From Sipunculus nudus (lineage: Eukaryota; Annelida; Sipuncula; Golfingiida; Sipunculidae), in the NCBI GenBank assembly GCA_026874595.1, contig CM049309.1, forward strand, positions 10,687,076-10,751,075: 64,000 bases of DNA, read 5' to 3'. Within the stretch, counting starts at the first letter, position 1. Every line of letters starts with the position of its first letter. The notes beneath the pieces are model-generated. The model saw only the letters and a list, made by a program, of their open reading frames with translations. It was not told the origin of the DNA and searched no databases. Position numbers and translations under genes: made by a program. Positions 52,587 to 63,779 of this stretch are shown here, one piece after another.

Positions 52587-53632
52587 CAGTAGAATCCTTT
52601 TAATCTGGAATTTGATAATCTTGCATTCGATGTAAACGGGCATATTCCTTGAGAACACAATTCCTTCCATTATATTTAAGGTCCTTTTTTGGGATTTTGT
52701 GTAATCCAGCTCTGGCAGAGTTACAAAGAACTTCCCTAATTATGATAAACAGTATCCACGTAATCTGGCCAGTCTCAGTGACTGGTCGATAACCATCGAG
52801 GGCACTCTGCTGGTCATGCATGAATCCCAGATCAGGGAGAACCAACAGCCTCACGGTTTGTATGTAATTCGAGCATGTTACTAATTAGCCTTGGCTTAAT
52901 GATTGCCCCAAACCTCCATATTCTAAGAAATAGCTTCCTACTATTCCCTGATGGATACTGCCTAACCTGAGTTGTGACCAAGCTGCCAATCGAAAACACA
53001 CTGATTGCAGAAGAATATCTTGAGTAGAAGCTGCAGTTCCCTCAGGTACCATGGAAATTTTGAATCTTATGTTAGCCAGGATGATGACGATGAGTGTGAC
53101 CCCAACACAGTGTCTGTGTGATCTAGTCAGGTACACAGAGACAAAGCCCAAGGATTTCGGCAAGCGTTATTTGTTGTTACTCCTCAACATGATCTCTAGA
53201 CTTGAAGCAGCTGCTGTTCGTGACAACAAGGATTGCACACTGGACAGGTTCTTCAGCGACATTTAACTCAATTGCTCTTTACCCCTGTGTGAACACTTAA
53301 GGGATATATATGTATATCATATTAATGTAATAATTTCTTGTGATTCTCTTGATTTACTTGATTTATATGTTATTATATTCCATTTTAATTTTAAATAAAG
53401 TACATTTTGCACAATCATTGATGACTTTTATTTACTTTCTTTCTTATTATTCAATGCAAAATTTTAAATTAAATAATTCATTTTAAATTTTGTATTTAAG
53501 ATGCAGTAATGATTGCTCTCCCCTGGATTAAGTGTATTCCGCTTGGTTTGTCCTTGATTTATAATCTGGCAAAATGTGTAATCCAGTAAAATTTGTAATC
53601 CCTGATGGTGCTGGATAAAAGGGGTTAGACTG
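52587..53632 (+). mobile_element. Tigger/pogo-like DNA transposon, internally deleted
   Basis: About 1046 bp flanked by TA on both sides, the target of Tc1/mariner-superfamily elements. Left end CAGTAGAATCCTTTTAATCT; right end, reverse-complemented, CAGTCTAACCCCTTTTATCC. These are imperfect inverted repeats of the pogo/Tigger type, and subterminal TAATCYGG motifs recur. It keeps only the 3' end of a transposase gene (separate entry), followed by an AATAAA at about 53393. The DNA-binding and DDE regions are gone, so it cannot move by itself. Confidence 0.75.
53051..53266 (+). pseudogene. C-terminal remnant of a Tigger-like transposase
   Basis: A 71-codon frame ending KDCTLDRFFSDI and a TAA. 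Pogo/Tigger transposases finish with an acidic stretch, a leucine-rich helical pair and a terminal motif of the form QTTITDFF, which in pogo binds PCNA; here LLLLLNMISRLEAAAVRDNK and the LDRFF ending match that layout. The acidic stretch is present in another frame (SQDDDDECDPNTV, about 53080-53120), so at least one frameshift separates it from the end. The catalytic DDE domain is absent. The apparent ATG at 53051 is fortuitous. Confidence 0.6.
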
Positions 53633-53876
53633 TATATAGCCAAAACTACGAGTTCAATGATTTAACTGCCTATTTATCATATAAATATACATGTATGTTT
53701 TACATGATACATCATACAATGACTGAAATGAAAAATACACCCTTTGCACTAATCCTACTATAATTTGAGGATTTGGGCATGGTCCAAAAAAGTGGTATTC
53801 CACTCTAATCTTTGCTGATAAACATCCCTGTGCCACCATTATCTCTACAGATTGATTCATAACTGGATGCTGGAAG

Positions 53877-54010
53877 CCTGGTGACCTCTGACCTCATTAA
53901 ATATATGCACATATTTTGCCAAGAATTGAACTCAGGAGAGATAATCTATTGGTCGGTGAGTTTTGTGAAAATCAATCAAATGCCAGGTAAATTATCACAG
54001 CAACACTAAC
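53877..54010. repeat. Dispersed repeat shared with 26560-26740
   Basis: Second copy of the block described at 26560-26740, in the same orientation and lacking a few short segments. It sits 245 bp past the Tigger-like element. Confidence 0.55.
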
Positions 54011-54855
54011 AGTTAACAGACATGCGCTGACCAAACAATATTAATACAACCTGTTTTGACAGTCATATAATAAAACACACTGGCAGAGTGTCATCCATAA
54101 AGATGAATTGTTATATGAGGAGAGCTCCAGGATATTATGACAGGACACCTGCACCTAATGAACCTCAAAAATGAAAAGTGAAGAAAAGGATGAAACGAAA
54201 GGGAATGACTAATCCTCATAACTGATCCTTAAAATAACACAAATACCAGGCCCAGGATGGTAGCAAACAGGAAGTCCTCTTTTGTTTTATACAATAATTT
54301 AATTTGGCAGCATTCCCAATATTTGCTCAACATGATTACACTTGATAAACAAGACACTTAGTTTATACATAATGAATCACCTACAAAACTCTGAAATTTT
54401 TCATAACATTAAGCTGAACAATTTTTAGACCATAAGAAAATATGACACACTGCTGTTACGTAAAATGGGTTTCTATGCAAAATATTTGTGGTGCAGACAC
54501 TGGCTTGTGGTAAGTTATTATACAAGTACTTTCACCCAGATTCAATCTAATGCCCAACTAATGAACATGACATCTGATATAGATAATGTAAAACTGAGTG
54601 GATGTGAATACAGCAGATCATCCACTGCTATAGTCTTCATCATCAGAACTAGAGAAAGTGCTATCTGTGAGGTCCACTGTCCAGTCTTTCAGAATAACCA
54701 GGGAAGTATATATAAACCACTGACCACTGATTGAGAGACATGTGACCAAACTAGGATAATTGTAACAGTATCTGACAGATCCTTCTACACTCAGTTACAT
54801 TTAGGGAAATGCATCTAGTGGAGACATGAAATGAAAGTGACGTTCTACAATAATT

Positions 54856-56095
54856 GATGCGCAGTAGCCTACAGTTTCTGATTTGCAGTAACCTGTAATG
54901 TCTGATGCACAGTAGCCTGTAATGTCTGATGCACAGCAGTCTGCAATGTCTGATACACAGCAGCCTGTCTGATGCACAGTAGTCTGCCATGTCAGATGTA
55001 CAATAGCCTGCGATTTCTGATGCACACTAGCCTTAAATGAATAATGCACAGTAGACTGCAATGTCAGATGTAAAGTAGCCTGCAATGTCTGATGCACAGT
55101 AGTCTGCAATGCCTAATGCACAGTAGTCAGCAGTATTGGATGTACAGCCATGTCAGATGTACAATAGCCTGCAAAGTCTTATCCACAGCAGCCTGCAATG
55201 CCTGATCCACAGTAATCTGCTACATCAGATGTACAGTAGCCTGCAATGTTTGATGCACAGTAGTTGGCAATGTCTGATGCACAGTAGCCTGCAATGTCTG
55301 ATGCACAGTGGTATGTAATGTCCAGTGCACTGTAGCCTGCAATGTCTGATGCACAGCAGTCTGCAATGTCTGATGCACAGAAGCCTACAATGTCTGATTC
55401 ACAGTAATCTGCAATGTCTCATGCATAGTACCCTTGAATGTCTCACAGACAGTTGTTTGAAATGTCTCATGCACAACAGTCTTCAATGTCTGATGCACAG
55501 AAGCCTGCAATGCCTGATCCACAGTCATCTGCTAAGTCCGATGTACAGTAGCCTGCAATGTCTGATGCACAGTAGTCTGCAATGTCTGATGCACAGTAGC
55601 CTGCAATGTCTGATGCACAGTAGTCTGCAATGTCTGATGCACAGTAGCCTGTAATGTCTCATGCACAACAGTCTTCAATGTCTGATGCACAGAAGCCTGC
55701 AATGCCTGATCCACAGTCATCTGCTAAGTCCGATGTACAGTAGCCTGCAATGTCTGATGCACAGTAGTCTGCAATGTCTGATGCACAGTAGCCTGTAATG
55801 TCTGATGCACAGTAGTCTGCAATGTCTGATGCACAGTAGCCTGTAATGTCAAATGCACAGTAGCCTGCAATGTCTAATGCACAGTAGCCTGCAATGTCTC
55901 ATGCACAGTAGCCTACAATGTCTCATGCACAGAAATCTGCTATGTCTAATGCAAAGTAGCCTACAATGTCTCATGCATCTTAGTCTGTAATGTCCGATGC
56001 TCAGTAGCCTGCAATGTCTGATGCACAGCAGCCTACAATGTCTGATGTATAGTAGTTTGCAATTTCTGATGTACAGTAGTCTCCAATTTCTGATC
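54856..56095. repeat. 24-bp minisatellite, about 50 copies
   Basis: The monomer is TGCACAGTAGCCTGCAATGT plus CTGA with scattered changes. Because 24 is divisible by three, every frame gives an 8-residue repeat (for example QCLMHSSL), which produces spurious long ORFs on both strands. A higher-order period of 192 bp (eight monomers) is visible at 55461-55609 versus 55653-55801. Not considered coding: units vary in length, stops occur in every long reading, and no splice signals fit. Confidence 0.88.
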
Positions 56096-58300
56096 CCCTT
56101 AGCCACTTTCTATCTCTGATTCAACATTATTTTAATACTATTGCAGGCAAAGGGAAAATCTGTAAGTTAGAACATCTGATTTATCTGGACTCAGAAACTG
56201 TTCCACTATAATGCACAGGTGTATTAAGCAGATCATTGTGCATATTTTTATTAAAAATTGATTTTAAATAATAAAGAACAAAATTTTTTTGCACTGCCGA
56301 TAATTTGTGAGTAAATTTTTTGCTCCATACAATATGACAAATTTGAGGCACTTCAGATTCAGAAGCTGTTCCACTGTAATTCACCTTGTTGGCTGATAAG
56401 AAGGCACAGACCAGACCAGATCTAGTAGTATACAGATTGAGAGAAAGAATGGAGTCACTTTAAAACTGAAAATTATATATGAAAGGGAAGTGACTTGTTA
56501 ACTTCCTAGAACATGTATAAATGTTCAGCTCCATCCACCAATAAACATGTATCTGTTCTTATCCATGTAATCTTATCTCTATTGTTATCCCTACATCATT
56601 TGGACTTAGTCTTCAGTGCCATAGTAACAAAACCACAGTAACTCATACATAAACAATGCATGTTATTATCTGTCAGTGTTATCAAGAAAATAATTGTTTG
56701 TCAATACAGTTGTCAGTGAGGGATAAAATACCAATTTGCAAAATGAAAAACCCAAACCTAACAATAAATGAACATAAATAATAAAGAATTGCCTCCATTT
56801 GTAATTTACATCTTATCTTATCAAAGAGGACATTAAGCATGTTTTGTTTTATCATCTGCAATTTGTGATCACACATTCCAAAATGGCCAAAGCAGACACC
56901 TCTTCCTTTAGAGTCTTACTCAGCAGACACCTCTTCCTCTTGAGTTTGAGAGTCAATTCAGTTGGTATTGAGACTGTGGCCACATTGCTTATCATAATGC
57001 TAAATTTGGCATCTGAAGGTCAGAAAAGATGCGGAGCAGGGTGAAAGCTTATAAATGGTCTGCTATGATGCTGAAAGTGCATCCCCGAAATGAGGTTATG
57101 ATAATGACTAATTTTAGAAAGCTTGCTGATGCAAGTAAAGTTAACAGGGGGAGCCATGATTGATTTTGTTCATTTTATTCTTTTGCACACAAAGAATATT
57201 CATGTAATTCTATAAAAACAATATAGATAGCTCTGAATAAAGCTTCTTGAATGGATAGGATGTTAAGATATAAGAATAACAATTTGCACAAACATCAACC
57301 CCTCCTCCCAAGTTATTATTACTGCAATATCTTCAAGTAAATGCCCTAGTTGAATCATTTCCCAACTTAACTGCTGGGACAAAGAAGTACCAATACAAAG
57401 ACGTACAGAGAGTCTGACTACCTGTTGCCTCGTTCCAGTGAGTTATAAATAGAAACATGTTATTATTTTATATCAGTTCACCAGTTGGACAAATTACCTA
57501 TGAAAGACCAAGTTATCAAATAAGCCAAGTGTGAAATTGTGCTTGTTCCATTACAGTTGGTGACCTGAATATGATCTCCTGTGACCAGAATATGACCTCA
57601 ATTGACCTGTATATGACCTCAATTGACCTGACTTTCACCCCTTAGTGACCTGGAAAGTATTACTGACCTTAGTGCCCCATCCATGGCCTCCAGCACAAGG
57701 GTCCTAAGATGAATAGTCACCTGGTGGGGCTTACTGTTTGCTATTGTATGACAACACATATAGCAGTGTATTTCAAAAGTGCATTAAAAAGTGCATGCCC
57801 TCAGCCTTAGGATAGAATCATTGTTTGATTCTCAATATATCAGCTTTTATGCATGTTACCAAATCCCCAAAATGTATCGTAACCTTTTAGTTTTAATTCA
57901 CTCTGTCCTATATATATCCTACCTCTAAACTCTTGACACTGTCACACATTACTCACACAGAAATATCACTGCTACTATAAACTCCTAGTCTGACCTTGCT
58001 TAAGACACCTTGTCTCTCATATGACATATCAATTTTCAACCATTAATGTTTAGTCTGGTGGTCACATTTCTTCCTAGATCTAGGAAGCCTGACCCTGCAG
58101 TAGTGCCCATGACTCTTGTATAAGACATCAGTTAGACAAGTTTAGTTCTGTCTTATTTTCAGAGCTCTCTTTTATTGTACCATCATTCCGTTGTATTGCC
58201 TATAAGAGGTACATCATTCCTACAGGTTTGTCTGCATAATTAAGCTACAAATGTCTATAATCTAAATAATGTTATTGAGTATAAATACTGTATCACCTAC

Positions 58301-58362
58301 CTTTATGAGGTGTTGGTTAATCCATTTTGTGAATGTTTTCCTTTGTACAGAATCACGCTCAT
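58301..58362 (-). CDS. MACF1: Spectraplakin CH1 exon 2 (start of actin-binding domain)
   Basis: A 62-nt exon. Two bases complete an Asp codon from the previous exon, then 20 codons read [20 protein letters not shown]. This is the conserved first helix of plakin-type CH1 (family form DERDxVQKKTFTKWxNxHL), including the first actin-binding segment; KWINQHL is closest to the dystonin version. The acceptor is preceded by a T-rich tract ending tttcag and the donor is AAG/gtaggt. The start of this exon in phase 1 is the shared entry point for alternative first exons in plectin, MACF1 and DST. The next intron, to 25461, is 32.8 kb long and made largely of repeats. Confidence 0.95.
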
Positions 58363-60107
58363 CTGAAATAAAAACAATATTGAAATTTATCAGATATGAT
58401 GACTAGAACACACACACACATATATATAATACCACTGTGTCTGTCACCTGTGTGTAATACAGAGTAAGCAAAACTCTCCCAGGAAACGTGTATGGTACAC
58501 TTTGGAATTTTTTGGCTTGCAACTAAAGCATTAAATGACAATATGTTCAAAGAATGGTCCTATAAACAAGACCTACCCAAACTTTGTATGAATATTAAAA
58601 TAAACTGCATAGGATCCACCAAGGTTTTGTATCAGTATTTTCCAAAACACCACTTAATTAAGATAATGTTCATGCAGAACATCCACATAAATACAATGTT
58701 TCAATGAGATTGATAAAAAATAAATAGTGAAAAAGCTGCTGAATGCTGGAAAATGTGCACAGTTTCAATAACACACATAAACATTGAACAAGGTTTCATT
58801 CGTATCAGTTAAGTAATGGGTTGCCTTGACTATATGTTTGCAGATATCTATATTTTCAGTTATATGGCAAGCTTGAAGTTAATATTGACAAGTTGCTAGT
58901 CAAGACTCTGATCATGGATGTACAATTGAAAGGGTACTTTTGTAAAACAAAGTTGACTACCATATTTCTTTTATTTTAAACTGCACGTCTATTTATAACC
59001 ACACCAATAGACTTTGCCCAAATCGCATATGAAATCCTGTGAGACAGGTATGCATTATATTTTTTAAGGGTCATCATTATACCTCTGCAAGGACATATTA
59101 TGTTTTTGTCTGTTATTATTTACAGTACACTCAATGAAACTCAAAAGGATGTTATGATAAGAATTCAATGAAATTTTCAGGAGGGTTATAGGGTATCACC
59201 CAAGTAACAATCCATTACATTATTTAAGTAATCCAGATCATGTTTATATAGTTTTGGTTTAAAGCATCCTTTACCATTGCAAGAAGGGGCAATCAAGACC
59301 ATAATACACTGTAAATTTATGAATGGGCTGAACATACTCAGGTGTCACCATATTGAAACCGCCCATGTTCTGGTGGACAGAACTGACCTGTGATGCAACC
59401 AAAGTTCACGAAGATTGATACACATTTCTCTTGGCTTAGATTCATATGTTTCCTGCACTTTTATAGCAGTGTAATAACACACATGAAAATTTGATCAGGA
59501 TCCTTGTATTGTTTCAGAGCTAGAGATCTATGGAGAATTCTGGCATGCAGAGATATTGAAATATCTGCATTGCAGTATATAGTATGCTGCATTATTACAT
59601 GTCCTGGAGTGGCTGAGAATAATCCATATCTGGACATATTATTTCATGTAGTTCTCTGAATTAGGACAAATGGGTCTTCAGTGTATCCCAGGGCCAGATC
59701 TCAAGAGACAAGCAAAAGCAGCAAAAAGTCAGATCTGAATTCATCGACAAGCCAATTAACTGAATAAAGTCTTTTTTTTTACTATGATATGTATCATGCC
59801 TCTTTGCATCAGCAAATTAGAATGATCACAGTACCAGCATAGACCAACATGTACAAAACAAAATTCATTTTTTTTTATTTTGTTTAATTAGCCAATTTAC
59901 TAGAAATGTGATGATGAATTATCATAGAGGATACTGAAAAAAATACATTTTAAGCTTATTCAGAAATAGTAATTTACTGAATATTTTGCAGTCTAATTCA
60001 TAATTACTCAAAACATATTAATATACTATACATCTGCATGATTATAACTAGAACTTACTAACTCAGTTCTAAACAGGACCTTTGTTTCAGTTTATTTAAA
60101 AACCCAC

Positions 60108-60165
60108 CATCATCACTGTTTACTGCCATGGTACTACCAGGTGCTACTTTTTCATATTCGATCAT
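60108..60165 (-). CDS. Candidate alternative first coding exon 1b of spectraplakin
   Basis: A short minus-strand reading frame with an ATG at 60165 (G at -3) and a second in-frame ATG at 60129 in a strong context (A at -3, G at +4). The second would encode MAVNSDD plus one base; the longer form adds MIEYEKVAPGST in front. It ends GATG followed by gtgggt, an acceptable donor, in phase 1, exactly the phase needed to join exon 2 and form the same junction Asp. An in-frame TAG lies upstream of the first ATG. It sits 1.7 kb upstream of exon 2 in intron 1. Short acidic leaders ending just before DERD are known in plakin isoforms. The frame is so short that chance is a real alternative, and the surroundings are not CpG-rich. 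Confidence 0.42.
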
Positions 60166-60797
60166 TACCCATTGCACAAACAGAGCTAGTGCATATACTC
60201 TATACTAGCAATACTGAACAAAATTTTAAACTGTTTAGAATTGAGGAAGTTGGCATACAAAAAAAAAGGAGGAAACTTTTACATGCATTCAATTTTTATG
60301 TAATCAAACAATGTTTGATACATGCACACATGTATTGCTGGTCTATCTATAAACATTTCTTATTAACAGAAATGTCCAACCCAAGACAGCCTATTTCAAC
60401 ACAAATTATTACTTCTTGAAATTTGAGAAAATGTAGTTGTATAATTTTGTTTTACTGCTCACTAAGGTGAATATATACCACAACAAATAAAATGTATATA
60501 CTCTGTACATATGGCTGCAGCTGCAACTCTTACATTTACAATTTCCTACAGCTGTATTTTACATCAACTCACAATACAATACATTTCATGGTCCTGAATT
60601 CACTCATGAACAATACATGATATAATACAAAGAAGTTGCATTAGAGTCCTAATTTCAAATCATTGCTGTTCATTTTTCATAGATCAACTACTTGATTTAT
60701 TATTGTTGAACATAACTGTTTCTGGAGTTTAATCTTGCTGCAGCAAACTTTTGAAGTAAAAATAATAAACAGTAAATTCAAACATTGGTTTGATCAC

Positions 60798-61002
60798 AGG
60801 GGCGGATCCAGGATTTCGGATAGGGGAGGGTCAAGCCCAGGAAGACTGAAAGAAAACTTAAAAAAAGGTCCTCTTGTCTGGGGAGGAGGGGTCACGGTTG
60901 CAAAATTTTGTTTGAAACCCTAAAAAAGGGTTGTTTTGCTCAAAAAGGGGGGGGGGGGGGTTCAGGACACCCTTGACCTCCCCCCTCTAGATTCACCACT
61001 GG
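60798..61002 (+). repeat. G-rich interspersed repeat (GGGGCGGATCCAGG type), copy 1
   Basis: Starts AGGGGCGGATCCAGGATTTC, ends CTCTAGATTCACCACTGGAT, with AAACCCTAAAAAAGGG and a G14 run inside; the ends are weakly inverted. Related copies are at 63328-63549 and, inverted, at 5308-5420. A short non-coding element of unknown class. Confidence 0.65.
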
Positions 61003-62014
61003 ATCAGGCAGCAGGTAGCCAATCATTTATTGATTAACCACTTTCTGGCCAATTTTGTTTCACAAAATACCGATACAATACTTGTCTATGTACTGCCATG
61101 TATAAGTGCACCACTGAATCATAACAGCCCTATAAAGCATGTGCATATCATTAATAGAAATAAGGATTTTCTTCCAAAATTCATGAAAATTCTATTTCAT
61201 GGGCAGCATGGGTGAAATTCCATTTTCAGATATTATTGTACATAGACCCATACTGAGTGATGATTCCTACAACACAAGTGATCATTGGTTTAAACAAATG
61301 AAGCTGACAATAATTTCAGTAATTTTCTCTATTCTGCCAAAATCTGCATTAAAACAAAAGTATGAAGTTTCTATGAGTTTTTCTTCAGTCCTGTGTCAAA
61401 TTGCTAAAGTTTAGAGCACTTTACAATACTTTATGGTGAAAAATATTGTATAAATCAATATTTTAAACAATTTGACATTTGATTAAGAATTTGAATACAA
61501 TAATATGGTGCTTAAAAAGAACAGATTTTTTTTACATGGAACTGAAAAAACATAAAACACAAAAAGGCATAGAGGGAAAATTTTCAATTTGTCATTTCTG
61601 TCATTATAAAAAATCGACTTTTAGCTGTGAAACACCACCCTTGAAATAATTAGAAAAAAAACTTTGGGTTAATAAATCAATGATAGCTCAGCTCATAGTG
61701 CTGCACACATGCATAATATAATCAAGATAACTGTGTAAGCTGGATGTTACTGATAATTATGGGTGGTAGCCATGATTAGAACCACTGATACCACAGGGAA
61801 TGGCTGCATTATAAAAACCTGGAACAAATGATCCACATACACCAGCGCTTGATCAGTGCATCCTGCTGGTGTGTGTACAGTTAGGAGACCAGATTATCAA
61901 GTCACCGCGAGCCATGTGTACAATGTACACAACAAACCTGACATGTACAATAAGCTGTACATGCACACCAGGGACATCAAACGCCTTCTCCACAGATATA
62001 TCACCCATACTTAC

Positions 62015-62078
62015 CTGTACCCTTCTTTCGACTTTCCTCATAATAACTGGCCACACTCCCTGGGCCATCACTGGCCAT
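62015..62078 (-). CDS. MACF1: Spectraplakin first coding exon 1a (N-terminal isoform leader)
   Basis: Encodes a 21-residue leader beginning MASDGPGSVASYYEESRK and ending KGT plus one base of the next codon. The exon ends ACAG followed by gtaagt, a near-perfect donor, in phase 1. Exon 2 begins with AT, so the junction codon is GAT (Asp), restoring the D-ERD start typical of plakin actin-binding domains. The ATG context is strong (A at -3, G at +4), and an in-frame TGA lies 26 codons upstream with no in-frame ATG between, so the start is well supported. In vertebrate plectin, MACF1 and dystonin, several unrelated first exons splice to the same CH1 exon 2 and direct isoforms to different sites; this exon fits that pattern. 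The leader itself matches no domain I recognise. The 5' UTR extent and transcription start are not visible. Confidence 0.82.
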
Positions 62079-63327
62079 TTTCAGTGGTTCTCCTAATTCC
62101 AAGGTGGAGCTACCACTATAAACTCTTGCGCTCCCCTCATATCGTCATTATTAATTACTTATAGGTTCCAGGTGAAAGTGTGATCCGCGTTAGCGATCTA
62201 AGTTCCCTGGTGCACTTGGTGTGTCCTCCTTAAAGCCAGGGGGACAGTGGTTCATATCAGGAATCAAACGACCAATCACGGTGAATAGTCCCAACCTTTG
62301 CCCTCTATTATATGAGCTATGTACATAAACACAACTCAATGCCTAGTGGCCTGTGTGCCGAGGATGAAAAGACAATTTCTGTGGTGACCACTCAAGGGGC
62401 AAGGTGAGTATGAACCCAGTCAACAGTGCCCACTCCCTGGTAAAAGGATTGACTGAATGGATCCTGGTCCTGTGTCGCAGGATGTACAGACGGAAGTACT
62501 AGATTATTATCTGGCTCTGTTGGTTATATCTACATGCAGGCTTCATCTGTATTTGCTCATGCAGATTATTTTTTACCCACAGACTGATACATGATGTTGC
62601 AGCCTAAATGATGCAATACATAATTATTCTATAGCTTATGTAATCAGTACTATATACAATGCATATCAGTTACACATGTTTACCCCCATGTATACATATG
62701 TACCATGAGTGAAAAAAAAGTTAGTTAAATAAGACATAACCAGTCTACCCATTAATTAAATGTCGAGCCTTATAATTACACCATTGTGTTATCTTGTATA
62801 TTTATAGGTTCACAAGTTCAGTAGAGAGACACTTTCCATTGACTCTGTATATACCAGTGTCACTTATGTGAATATTCCAAGCAGCTTTCATTACTCGTGG
62901 GTGGCCAAGCAGAACAAATGTTCATCAATAAATGAGGAAGAGTATGTATATATATATCACTGTCAGGCTGTCAGCTAATATGCTGCACCAGGTATGAATC
63001 CTTATCACAATAATTGATCTCTGAACAAGTGCTAGATCTATAATGATCTGAAGGCTAATTAATTATTTCATACATATATTTCATATTTATCATTTCATAA
63101 CTATGTTGATACAGAGAATCGAGTCATATGGGAAAAAAGGCTTTTATCATTTTTGATAATTATGAAATACTAATGCTTCAGGTAACAAATATTCTACATC
63201 TGAAATGAAATTAAGTAATTAAGCCTTTCTTCCATGACTTTTTTTGTTTGTACTGGTAGACTTTTAAAGTACTAACTTAAAGGACTAACTAAATGCAGGC
63301 CAGTGGTCAGCAAACTAATGTCACTCT

Positions 63328-63549
63328 CAGAGGCAGATACAGGATTTCTGAACGGAGGGGGTCCAAGGCAGAAAGACGGTTAAGAGACCTTAAAAAAGGT
63401 CCACTGATAAAAAAAGGGGAGGGGCCTGTTGTCCAAGCCACAAAAATTGTGTTAGAAAACCCTAAAAAACAAGGTTGCTGAATGCCCAAATGGCAGGGGG
63501 GAGGGGAGGAGGTTCCGGTTTCCCCGGACCCCCCTCCGCCCTCCACAAC
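63328..63549 (+). repeat. G-rich interspersed repeat, copy 2
   Basis: CAGAGGCAGATACAGGATTT, AGACCTTAAAAAAGGTCC and AAAACCCTAAAAAA occur in the same order as in 60798-61002, ending in CCGGACCCCCCTCCGCC. The short frames read on both strands here come from the repeat. Confidence 0.62.
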
Positions 63550-63779
63550 TCACATTTAGAATTCTTAGTTTGCAATTCACGTAAATACACAACATTTTCA
63601 TATAAACACTTATGCCAAAAGGTACCATAAGTTATGATACCTTTTAAATATATATATTTGAAATAATTTATGTCATTTACTAGTTTTTTTGTATAAAACT
63701 CATAATATTATAGTCAGCCATGGAAACTGTTTTAGTACTATTACTATAGTGTAAGAGCGTTTATGAGAAAATGTCAGTC

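Larger units (their letters stand above)
25462..58300 (-). other. Intron 2 of spectraplakin (32.8 kb), repeat-filled
   Basis: No further exon is recognised. Major contents, each listed separately, are a 430-bp dispersed element (30983-31412), the TGTATCCGCC element (32878-34020), AGCTCAGCTGA-end elements (35587-37156 and 45998-50044), a pearl-like 180-bp tandem element (39927-42724), two SINE-like sequences (51660-51898, 52050-52320), a Tigger-like element (52587-53632) and a 24-bp minisatellite (54856-56095). Long ORFs here are short and look random or repeat-derived. Confidence 0.8.
58363..62014 (-). other. Intron 1 of spectraplakin
   Basis: Between exon 1a and exon 2. It holds the candidate first exon 1b (60108-60165), a G-rich decayed repeat (60798-61002), and a weak member of a dispersed repeat near 59088-59240. 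Otherwise it is ordinary AT-rich sequence with no conserved frame visible. Confidence 0.75.
12944..62078 (-). other. MACF1: Spectraplakin gene (MACF1/dystonin/shot family), 5' portion
   Basis: Gene-level entry for the exons listed separately. Spectraplakins are giant cytoskeletal linkers that bind F-actin through two tandem CH domains at the N terminus and microtubules through a C-terminal GAR region, with plakin and spectrin repeats between. In the window I see a first exon, four exons that together encode one complete CH1 domain with introns at family-typical positions, and an alternative first exon placed between CH1 and where CH2 must follow. All splice sites are GT-AG and all phases agree (phase 1 into exon 2, phase 0 afterwards). 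CH2, plakin, spectrin-repeat and GAR exons are not in the window and should lie beyond position 1. Most invertebrates have a single spectraplakin, so it cannot be assigned to vertebrate MACF1 rather than DST; plectin is a close alternative on CH1 alone. Confidence 0.9.

Noticed and set aside
54801-55654. Long open frames on both strands (QCLMHSSL-like and TVHQTLQA-like repeats)
   Set aside because: They are translations of a 24-bp minisatellite; similar frames exist on both strands and unit-length changes break them.
61853-62071. Long minus-strand ORF overlapping exon 1a
   Set aside because: It is in a different frame from the exon that joins CH1 exon 2 and runs on into the intron past the splice donor.
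62339-62404. Plus-strand ATG frame (MPSGLCAEDEKTISVV...) ending in AAG/gtgagt
   Set aside because: It ends in a good donor, but the ATG context is weak, no partner exon on the plus strand is seen, and no homology is recognised.
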